A DNA stretch of 64,000 bases from Alnus glutinosa. Lineage: Eukaryota > Streptophyta > Magnoliopsida > Fagales > Betulaceae. The stretch covers positions 8,611,761-8,675,760 of the forward strand of contig NC_084889.1 in assembly GCF_958979055.1 (NCBI RefSeq), written 5' to 3'. The position numbers and the translations under genes were made by a program. Below the pieces are notes generated by a model. It saw only the letters and a list, made by a program, of their open reading frames with translations, searched no databases and had not been told where the DNA came from. This document shows positions 47,648-58,600 of the stretch, one piece after another (within the stretch, counting starts at the first letter, position 1; every line of letters starts with the position of its first letter).

Positions 47648-50600
47648 ATGGCAATAGCTAGGTTGGGTCGCCAAGCAAAACGCCCATATGGGTTAGGCAT
47701 AAAGATGGCTGCAGTGATCATCTTGGGTCTCTGTTTCATCTTTGTGTGGTCTATGTTTTCTTCTTCCTCCTCTTCTGTGGTTACTCAAAGGGAAAGTTTC
47801 GATGACATTGCCGAACCCGTGTCATCAAATGCAAGGACAAGCAGTTCTGGTACTCAGTCCAACAAGAAGGGAGTGCAAAATCATGGATTGAGCAAGGAAG
47901 ATAAGAAGGAGAAAGTTGAGCCTGATTTGGGTAGGAAGGATGAGAAAAAGGTTAACGGGTCTGTGGCTTTAGTTGTTAAGGAGCATAAGCCTGCAAAAAA
48001 GGATGGCAAAGACGTAGCTACGGAGAAAAAAGGGAAACATATAAAGGAAGTTGATGAAGAGAATGATGTGTCAAAGGATTCTGAGGGTGAAAATTCAAGT
48101 AAAGAAAAGGAGGACCAAGAAGAAGAGGAAGTAGTAGATGGTAAGGAAGAAGGGTTGGATATTGAAGGTGAAGAAAATGGGGACAGAGAAGGAGACAGTG
48201 ACTTAGTTGAACCAGTGGATCAGGAATTTGAGAAGTTGGAAGATGAAAGTGATGAGTCAAGGAAGAGGGGAATGGAGAGAAAGATAAAAGGTCCTTTGTT
48301 TGATCCTAAATTGCATTATACTTGGAGATTGTGTAGCACAAGGAGCAAGCACAATTACATTCCTTGCATTGATATTGAAAGTGGCACGGGAAAGCTGCAG
48401 AGCTATCGGCATACGGAGAGGAGTTGCCCAAGAACACCTCTGATGTGTCTTGTTCCTCTAATCCGTGGTGGTTATGGGTCGCCAGTGCGCTGGCCTGAGA
48501 GCAAATTGAAGGTGTATCATATATGTGGGGTTTTAATCTTTTATATTATATGTATCTCAATATATAGAGAGATAAGAGTTTGCTTAACGTTTTCTCATGG
48601 TAATGTTCTTCTGTTAGTGCAGATACTGTATAAGAATGTCGCACATCCAAAACTTGCTGCATTTGTTAAGAAACATAGTTGGATGGTTGAGTCTGGAGAA
48701 TATCTTACTTTTCCTGAAGACCAGTCTGATTTCAAGGGTGGAGTTGTTCATTACCTCGAGTCTATTGAAGAGGTGAGTTTTTCCTGTTCCAAAGGTCTTG
48801 AATATTTTGAATTAATTCTGCAGGATATTAATACTTTTTTTGATGTATATAACACAATCAATAGATATCATCCCAACTACCCACCACTGCTACCGCTATT
48901 GCAATATAGGATCCCATGATCATAGCTTTTACCATTCTTGCTCTTGCTGCCCGCCATGCCCAAGTCCACCTCCATTACCCAACCACAAACCCCCACCACC
49001 CGATTTATATAAGAACTATGATGTATTGCTTGAACAAATTGTGTGTGCTTAGTTTGTGAATAACTGAGAAAGGAAAGAATAATGTAAATTTCCCAAATTA
49101 CGATGTTTCCTTGATAAAAACTTTCAGTGTTGGTGAATTGTAATGGCCAAATTAAGAAATACTTTCCTGTTTGCAGCAATTATCTACTTATAGATGACAT
49201 TCTATTTGTGCCATCTGGCTGGACTCTGCGAGTCATGATTATTTGTCTTATCCATTGTTCTATGCTCTTTATAAATAAATGGTAGAACCTTAATTTCATC
49301 ATTAGTATATTTAGCCCTTTGAAATATGTTGGATATGATAGATGGTGCCAGACATTGAATGGGGAAAGAACATCCGGGTGGTGCTGGACATTGGATGTAA
49401 AGATTCAAGCTTTTCAGCTTCTCTTCTTGATAAGGAGGTACTGACATTGTCACTAGGCTTGAAGGATGACCTGGTGGACCTAGCCCAGGTTGCCCTTGAG
49501 CGTGGTTTTCCTGCAATAGTTAGCCCTTTAGGAACTAGACGGCTTCCTTTTCCTAGTGGTGTATTCGATGCTATTCACTGTGGTGGGTGTGGCTTGGCTT
49601 GGCATTCCAATGGTTTGTCTTGTCCTTAACTTTTTCTCTTTCTTTCGTTTTTGTATTTCTGTATTTCCTTCTTTTTCTATTAACTTCCATTACTTGTCAA
49701 CTTACTAGCTGAACTTATTATTATTATTATTTTACTCTCAGGGGGTAAGCTTCTTCTAGAGATGAATCGGATTTTAAGGTCTGGTGGATACTTTATTTTG
49801 TCAACTAAACATGAGAGCATTGAAGAAGAAGAAGGTTGGCCTTTAAGATCTAAGAATGGTTTCCTTGGTTGCTGAAAGTCGTTTGTCTATGATATTGTGT
49901 TGTTGCTATGCAAATATTGTGAAATCAAAAAGAGAAAGAAAAAATGCACACATAATTTACGTGGTTCAACGTTGTGCCTGTGTTCATGGGAGAGAGCGTT
50001 TTCAATATATTCAGAAAACAAAATAGGGTTACAACTTATATTTTTAGCCACCAGTTACAGCTTTAGCCCGATACATGGAAAATTCCCATTATACCCTTAT
50101 CATACTATGGGGTCGAAACCCCCTGCACCCACCAACCTATGGTTGGCATAAAACAGTTCCTTTGCCCAGGGGGGACCTGAGGGGGACCTGAGGGGGCCTT
50201 AAGGGGTCCACTTCACTCCAACCCTAGCCCTCTGGTTCCTCTCTCTTTAGACCTAGAGTATAGTGTAAATTATTCATTGTGAATATGAACCACTATCTCT
50301 AACATATTGTCTGTTTCTACTTAACATGTGTCTTTCCTGAAAATTTTAGTTCCATTTGTATCACCTTTCTAGTTGATTTTATTCTTAGGCTGTCACCCGT
50401 TTAAGAGTATTAGTTGGATGACTGAAATTAATAGGCAGCTGACGTGCTGATGTATTAGTGTGCAATGGGTTTAAATGTAAACTCAGGAAACTTTATCCTT
50501 CCTTGCAAATTTATGTAGTACCCTACATATATTGCGTTAATCAGGACTAGTGTCATTTGAAATGAAGCCATCAACTAAGTCTGCCTATGCCTTTAATTTT

Positions 50601-53600
50601 CCAAATTTTTACCATCCTCCCTTGCTGGTGGCAATTAAGTTTGCCTTCTACAGTAGTGCATATGATTCACCACTTTAGCCTGTATCTTGCAGTAGGTTTT
50701 ATATGCTAGTCAAGGAGGTTTGCGTCACAGGCTGTGTACATAAAAGAAGGGGCCAGATGCTTATACTTGTTGTTACACAATGGTGGAGGACTGCATGGTT
50801 TTAACTTTGTTAAGTGGGATATAGGATGGTGAACTTCTTGGAAGTCTTATCCTGCTGTTCTGGGGTCACCTTATGGATCCTATGCCACGTCAATGCATAC
50901 CAATCTGCAATGTGGTTTCTTCTAACCACATATGCAGAAGAACTGGTTATGTTTATTTGGTCTGCATTATCTATTGAAGAAAACCCTTATTATATTTACT
51001 AACACTTCTTGTATTTCCAGCTATGTCCAGATTAACAGCATCTATTTGTTGGAATATTCTGGCTCATAAAACTGATGAAGTCAGTGAAGTTGGTGTTAAA
51101 ATATATCAGAAGCCTGACTCAAATGACATATATGAATTGAGAAGGAAGAAAAATCCACCTTTATGCAAGGAAAATGAAAATCCAGATGCAGCCTGGTATG
51201 CTAAGATGAGATTGCTTTACTAAAGTCATCTTCCTGTTTGGTGCTGTTAATTTGAATTTGAACCTGCATCGATTATCGGTGTGGAAAACCTACTTTTCCA
51301 TTCTAGACATAAAAAGTAGAATCAACATTCTGATTTGAACATGGATGCAAAGATTCCAAGTCGTTGATATTTTGGCATTGGCTAGAGTTGGATGTCATTG
51401 TTGTCAAGTTACTGACTTTATCCAAAAATAGAGTCGATCAGTTTGAGAGAAGATCCTCAATGACAGAGCCATGCCCAATGAGTCAATGACCTCAACCTAG
51501 GGCTTTATACATAGACTCTCAAATTCTCCAAATCAAATATTAACAAAGCAATTTTCTCCTAGTTCAACATTGTGACCCTCACTAGCTTTCGTAATTCGAG
51601 CTTTTTTCTTGCTTATTTCCATTTTTTCTGTTTTTCATTTTTATTATTTTTCCATTTTGTCTTCTCTATATCAGTTTTATGCTCGTTTACTTGGTAGTAA
51701 CATTTTCTTTGTACAGGTATATTCATATAAGGACATGCCTGCACAGAATTCCATCTGCAATTGAACAACATGGGACAGAGTGGCCTGAGGAATGGCCCAA
51801 GAGGCTTGAAACTTATCCAGACTGGATGAATGATAAAGAAAAATTGACTGCAGACACCAACCACTGGAAAGCTATAGTTGAAAAGTCCTATCTTACTGGA
51901 ATTGGTATTGACTGGTCAAATATACGGAATGTGATGGACATGAAAGCCATCTATGGAGGGTATGCAACCAAAAGAACTGGAGAATTGATTTTCCTTTTAT
52001 TGTTTTTTGATATTTAATAACGTGCTAGTGTCAAAATGTATGCATCTTCTCTTTGCTTAAACACTAGTTATGTCCCCTTCTGGTTCCATGGCATTTTTCT
52101 GATTACTTTACTCCGTAAAAATATGCTGGGAAGTAGAGTAATTGTGCATGTGGAAATACAGATTTGCTGCAGCTCTCTCTCGACAGAAGGTTTGGGTGAT
52201 GAATGTAGTCCCTGTCCATGCACCAGACACTCTTGCTTTCATTTATGAACGTGGGCTTGTGGGCGTCTACCATGATTGGTGTGAGTCTTTTGGTACTTAC
52301 CCAAGATCGTATGATCTTTTGCATGCTGATCATCTCTTCTCACGGCTCAAGAACAGGTTAACACAAACTTTCTAGTTAGAGCTTTGTCAATTACTTAATG
52401 TGACTAAATCTGAGGATCACAACTTAAGACAGGTTTTGTAACTTAATTTTTCTTTTCCCATTAAGTTTGCTGCAGTATTAGTTGCCTGTTAAAACCCACG
52501 GTCGGTTATTTCCTTGATCAGAGATCGGTTCAATTGATCAATTAAGTTGTTGGGATAATTATTTTTTTCCCCCATGAACTACCAAAAAATGCGCAATGCC
52601 CTCATGAACTACCAACTCGACCAAAATAGAGCATTCAACTACCAAAGACAACCATTTTCTCCCCTTCCGTCAGTCAAAGGGGTTAAAACAAACGGTCAAC
52701 GGGTCATGTCCCGTTTTATATGGGGGCATGTTGGAAGATGATGGTAGTTCATGGGGGGAAAAGAGGAAGATGATGGTAGTTCATAGGGGGAAAAAAGGAA
52801 GAAAATGAGGGTAAAACGGCGTGTGACTAACGGAAGGGGGAAAAATGGTTATCTTTGGTAGTTGAATGCTCTATTTTGGTCGAGTTGGTAGTTCATGGGG
52901 GCATCGCGCATTTTTTGGTAGTTCATGGGGGGAAAAGGTAATTACCCCTAAGTAGTTTGTTTCTTTTAGTGTCTTAGATTTCTAACCATACTGGTGCCTG
53001 AATCACTCATCATGTTGGCAAGTATTTCTTGGTTGGTTAGTTTTATTATTCCAGACTAATATGTTTATATATGTCTGCAATGTTACTCGGTTTACATATG
53101 ATCATTTTTTCTTCCCTGAAAATTTCTAGAGTAGGGAGTCTATCTTACTTCAATGCGGACATGCCTTGGTCTCAGAAACCACACTTGGGTTTGGTGCATA
53201 TATTGGATGGGTTGGGTGGAAGACAACGGGAAACATAAAATCAAATTTAAATATGTGCCACAATATTCGAGTTAAATGAATACGCGCACACTAGATAGGT
53301 TATATAAACGGGCAGACGCGTTGGCCATACTTTGATCCCTGGGGACAGCATTTACTATGGCGGTCTTGGATCTGTTACCTGATAAAATTCTCACTACTGA
53401 TTTGCAATACTATCTGCAAAAACATAGAAATTCAACACAATGTGGGTTCTTTGGATGTCATGATTTTCCATTGTATCCCTTTTCTTGTGGCTGCCTTTGC
53501 TGTTATTACAGATGTTCTTTAAAACACATGTGATAGACTACTTTTAATTATACAAGCTAGCGTTTAATCGATAGATTACTTTTCAGGTGTAAGCAGCCAG

Positions 53601-53785
53601 TATCCATCGTGGCCGAGATGGATCGTATTCTGCGGCCAGGAGGTTGGGCTATTGTACGTGATAAGGTTGAGATATTGGATCCATTGGAAGGCATATTGAG
53701 AAGTTTACACTGGGAAATCCGAATGACTTATGCTCAGGATAAGGAGGGTATCCTCTGCGCAAAAAAGACCATTTGGAGGCCTTAA
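47648..53785 (+). CDS. PMT28: probable Golgi methyltransferase, DUF248 family (PMT28-like)
   Basis: Eight exons: 47648-48511, 48623-48772, 49342-49612, 49742-49834, 51021-51195, 51717-51959, 52162-52356 and 53587-53785. All phases close, giving 729 residues. It is a type II membrane protein: [15 protein letters not shown], then a membrane segment at residues 19-37, an acidic Glu/Lys-rich stem (about 60-215) and a methyltransferase domain from [22 protein letters not shown]-binding motif I is [17 protein letters not shown], with later landmarks [54 protein letters not shown] and [15 protein letters not shown]. The family includes QUA2/QUA3, linked to pectin methyl-esterification in the Golgi. 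The N-terminus and length fit PMT28 best. Introns 4 and 7 carry repeats. Confidence 0.88.
49880..50310. repeat. possible solo-LTR-like fragment in intron 4 of the PMT28-like gene
   Basis: The segment includes AATTTACGTGGTTCAACG, a phrase frequent in plant Copia LTRs, and a triple GACCTGAGGGGG tandem (about 50167-50197). Termini and target duplication were not found. Confidence 0.3.
52552..52948. mobile_element. long-armed inverted-repeat MITE in intron 7 of the PMT28-like gene
   Basis: Left arm: GGGATAATTA, CCCCCATGAACTACCAAAAA, ATGCGC, CTCATGAACTACCAACTCGA, CCAAAATAGAGCATTCAACT. The right arm is the near-complete reverse complement, ending GGTAATTACCCC. The arms are about 120 bp and the whole element is 397 bp, non-coding. 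GAACTACCA is repeated directly within each arm. Confidence 0.85.
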
Positions 53786-54229
53786 AATCTCTATTTATGC
53801 AGCTTGTGACAGCATGATCTCATCAAATTCTAGTAGACATTGCTCGGCCCTCTTTTACGAGAGCACATGGTGAAAGTCTTCTCGGCTCCCTTTGTAGCAA
53901 AACAACGGATACTGATTCTTCATTTTCTGTGTGAAGTGAACCATACAGATTCTTGATTTTTTTTTCTTCTTCTTCTTCTTCTTAATATGAACACAATGAA
54001 TGTGACCATGTTAGATTTTTCTTGGCTGTTTCTCATTCTATTTTGGCCCCGCAGCGTAAAGAGGAACAATAGGAGGGGTTTTGCAACCCATGGGGTTTTA
54101 TTTTTGGATGGATCTCATGTATTAGAATATTGATTAGATGATAAAGCTTATCATTTTCTATTTGACCGACTTCATTTCCAAAGCATTATTTCCCTGATTA
54201 AGTTTTCCTTCAAATTGAATTGGGGAAAA

Positions 54230-54371
54230 TTTCTCAAATTCAATCTATTAAATTGACATGTTTTTAAAGCATGTGATCGTGCTTTGTTGACTTTTAAAAA
54301 AATTGTATGTGAGAATCATATATATTCTAAGAACAAATATCAGTTTAATAGATTCAGTTGAAGAAATTTAA
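54230..54371. repeat. imperfect inverted repeat (MITE family, copy B)
   Basis: AAATTTCTCAAATTCAATCT and ATTAAATTGACATG on the left pair with ATCAGTTTAATAGATTCAG and TTGAAGAAATTT on the right. The outline matches the repeat at 33076-33197. Confidence 0.55.
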
Positions 54372-55098
54372 CCTTATTTACCCTATCATTGAACAATGAC
54401 AAACAAATAAGCAGAGTAAAACAAAAAAAGCAAGCGTGCTCCTATTATACGTTGACAATGCCACCTCCCACTTTACTTTAGTCCACCCAGCCGCATTTCA
54501 ACCAACTGATTAACTTTGCTTCTCCTAACGTTGGGGATGAGTAGCCCAAGAGCGATAAAGACCCTACTTATTGAGTTGCCTTCACTTATGTAACGATCCA
54601 GTGTGATGACTTTCGATAAAGCACTCGAACATGTAAATCGACAAAATATAAAAAGTGTCTAAGCCAATTTATTTGAATAGAGATTTTCAGTAATTTTGTT
54701 ACCTGAATTATTATGAGAGAGCTAATATAGGGTCTACCTGCAAAGCAAGTTTAGACTGCCCACACACTTGTTCGGGCAGGTTGGTTTTATAGATACTCAC
54801 ATTTATTGTTCAAAAATTGCTAACTATCCGAACAGTAAATTGTTGAGAATCCGAAACTAATATATTTTGTCAACACAGCCTAATTGGCTAAATATACCCT
54901 AAAATAAGTGGATATATCAAAGGACCATAGGGTAGTGCTATCCGGAGGATGAAAGTCAGACGCTCTGAAATTTTACTTATTTTATATCTTCTTTTTTCTT
55001 TTAAAACAAAAAATAAAAAACAAAAACTGCTGCATCACGCGTGAAAGACTTCTCCTTTCCCTCCATTTCTTCCCCCAAATCCCCGAGAGCTTCTACAC

Positions 55099-55191
55099 AT
55101 CCTCCCCTCATTCCCCCTTATCACCATTTTATAATAAAAATCAATTTTTTTTAAGAAAAAGAGGGTGATAAGGGAAGAATGAGGGGAGGAT
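55099..55191. repeat. short foldback upstream of TYW1
   Basis: ATCCTCCCCTCATTCCCCCT with TATCACC pairs with GGTGATAAGGGAAGAATGAG and GGGAGGAT with about two mismatches over 27 bp. It lies about 410 bp before the TYW1 start codon. It may be a tiny MITE within the promoter. Confidence 0.65.
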
Positions 55192-55600
55192 CTTTAGCAT
55201 TTCTCCCAAATCCCCTAAAACAAAAAAAAATTGCCACGTAGGACGAGAGTCGGACGAAGGTCTGACCCTCGTCCTCCGTATAGACGACCTCAGGGCGATA
55301 TCCCAGGAAGTTTTGAAGTCCAAATGGTGGCAAAATTGGCTGGTTATATTGGGCCTCAATACATATATTAATCACAAAGCCGAATTGAAAAATCAATCGG
55401 ACACAGCCTCGGCCCACCATCTTTGCGTACCTAAACGCCGTCGTCTCCTTCTACTTCTCGAATCTGAAATCTTCACCACTGTGAGTCCCGCTTCTCAGTG
55501 ATCACGAACATGAGCTCAGACCTACTTTGCGTCCATTCAAAGCGCAGACCACCTTGCCACTTTCCCTGAAAGGACGAGGCCGGAGAAATAAATCCCAACC

Positions 55601-58600
55601 ATGTCCCTTTCCTCTGTCCCCGCTCGACTCACCCTTCTCGCCCTCCTCTCAGCCTCTACATTTTATTGCCTCTACAAGTCTCGCCGCCTCAGACACCTCA
55701 AGCTCTCCCTAAACGCTAACCCTAATCCCTCTCTTTCCAAACCCAAGCTCTTCTTCGTTTCCCAAACAGGTACCTCCAGAGCCCTAGCTGACCGTCTCTT
55801 CGATCTTTTAGCGTCGAACGATCTCCCATTCGACCTGGTCGATCTCAAAGACTACGAGCCCGAGGACCTACCGAAAGAAACCCTAGTTTTGATTGTCGCT
55901 TCGACCTGGGAAGATGGCAAGCCCCCGCAGAACGCGAAGTTCTTTTCTAATTGGCTTTCCGAGAGCGCCGAGGACTTTCGGGTCGGGTCTCTCTTGCTTT
56001 CGCGGTGTAAATTCTCGGTTTTCGGCGTCGGAAGCCAAGCTTACGGCGCGACATTCAATGCGGTCGCGAGGGATTTCTCGAGGCGGATGAGAGCGTTGGG
56101 TGCCAGGGAGATTTTGCCTGTTTGGGAAGGGGATGTAGATAGTGGTGATATTGATGAGGTCTTTGGTGCTTGGAGTGCTAAGTTGGTTGGGGTTTTGAAG
56201 GGTGACGTGGTAGAAAATGGTGCAGTTTTGCGTTCTGAGGTTGGTGGTGAGAGTGATGCTGAGAGTGTTGGTAGCTCGGATGAGGATGGGGGTAGCGAAG
56301 ACGGAGGCACGGGATCAGAGATTGTTGATGTTGAGGATATTGCAGGGAAAGTGCCGTCAAGGAAGAGGGTCACAGTGGCTGAAACTAATGGGAGACTGAA
56401 TGGGAAAAAAGAGATGGTGACTCCGGTGATTAGAGCAAGCTTAGAGAAGCAGGTGTGTTTGATTGTCCTTGGAGCTTGAATGGTTTCATCTTTAATTTGT
56501 ATGGCATCTAATGCATATATCTATGACTGAAAATGTGGCATTTCGAAGTCCCGCAATAGTTCAAGTAGAGCTTTCAGTTGTCATGGGACCTTTAAAAGCC
56601 ACACGAGTTAATTTGATACTTGACTTAGAGCTACTAGATATGTCAAATTAATACTTCTTATGGAATTCCTAGACATTTTATGAATGTTTCCTCTGCACAA
56701 AGTATTGAAGATGTTTATTAGATGCTTAGTTGCCTTCCATAGGTTGAACTGTAGTACCATTCACCATATTATATATGGCTATTTATGAAGTGTAGTTTTT
56801 TGTCCACTGAATGCACAACGCTTTGTAATAGACACGAAAGTATATAAGCTCTTACCGAGTAAATTGAGTAATGAAGCTATTTTGCTTTCTATGTAGTTTC
56901 TGTACAACTCAGTCAGGCTATTGGCGTAAGTTCAAACATGTACCACTGTTAACACGGTGGGTTAGCTCATACATTGAAGCATGTGGAGGTTATTAGTACA
57001 TAGGTCTAAATTTTTGGTAGTTACTACTACAAGTCAAATTTTGTCAGTATGCTTTACGCAAAGCTGCAAATTGTATGGAATTCTGAACCATCTTTTAACA
57101 TGCAAGTACCTGCAATTAGAAGTTACATGGATGTTATTTTTCAAAATTGTATAATCTAGGGAAGCGGTAGTTTCATCTATGCTACAGCTCAAAAGCACTA
57201 GGCAAAGCTACACTTGAAAGTTCTCCAGAGGTATATAGCCTAGTCTCGCCTAGTATACAACCAATGTGAGGCTTGGAAAATACAACCTTCATAATTTACC
57301 TACCGTATGTGAGACTTGGGACTTTCATAATCCAACTTCACAATCTCCCCCACTCAAATTTCTGACGTTCTCTTTAGGGTCCCTGTTGCGTTTCAGTGTC
57401 CCAACACCACGTGGTGTTAATATGTTTGCTTTGATGCCATTTATAACGACTCAAGGAAGCGCTAATCAAATCTACGCTATACCTTAAGAAGATTAATCAA
57501 AATTACGACTGAATTCCATAGTCACTTATATATATATATATATATATAGACTAGCCTCAACTAGTTCGCAACCAATGTAAGACTTGGTACATTTAAGCCT
57601 TTATAATCTATCCACCCAATATGAGACTTAGGTGATATAACTTTTTCCACAATTGGAGTATCACAAAAATCATGCTATTTTTTAATGCATTGAGGATTTG
57701 GAACTCTTATTTATTTATTTATTTTTTAACTATGTATGGGTCTCAAGATAGGGGTACAATTAAATGTTTGATGATTATTTTATGGCATGACATTTTTTGG
57801 TTAATGAAATAATTGCCAGCGGCGGTGTCCCTCTTTCAATCATAAGAACAAACTTGTAGCCTCCCATCTTTTCCAATGTGGCATTGTATATGCTGCACTC
57901 ATTTAATTATACTTTCTTGTTTTATTGGATCTCCTAAAATGCCATTACATTTGCAGGGATATAAAATTATTGGTTCACATAGTGGTGTGAAAATTTGTAG
58001 ATGGACCAAGTCACAGCTTAGAGGCCGTGGAGGTTGCTACAAGCACTCATTTTATGGGATTGAGAGTCATAGGTAATTGGATCTTTGTTATCCATTTTGG
58101 GCCTTCATATTAAGTTTTCATTATTACTATCCCTTAATTTTAGTTGAATTATCAAATGATATGGTCGGTTTCAAGGAAACTTTCATCAGATCATTGAATT
58201 TGAACAAAAACTAATGAAAACTTCTATCTGATGACTAAGGATACTGTAGTTTTCTGTGTTTGTATAGATGAAGTTCTCTGTTTCTACATGCATCCCTTTT
58301 TCTTTAACTTATTTGTTTTTCAATAAAAGCCATACTCATCATAGTGTGTGAGCTAGCAGTTTAAATTTGTCAAAACTTTGGTATGACAGGTGTATGGAGG
58401 CAACCCCTAGTTTGGCATGTGCCAATAAATGTGTTTTCTGTTGGAGACATCACACAAATCCTGTTGGAAAGAGTTGGCAGTGGAAGATGGATGATCCGTT
58501 AGAGATTGTAAATTCTGCCATAGATCTGCATACAAATATGATTAAGCAAATGAAAGGAGTTCCTGGTAACTTATTTGTTTTTGTACTAGTTGGATAATCC

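Larger units (their letters stand above)
53786..55600. other. intergenic region between the PMT28-like gene and TYW1
   Basis: Holds the PMT28-like 3' UTR with a TTC run near 53968-53983, two inverted repeats listed separately, and the TYW1 promoter. A TATA box was not pinned down. No gene was seen. Confidence 0.55.
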
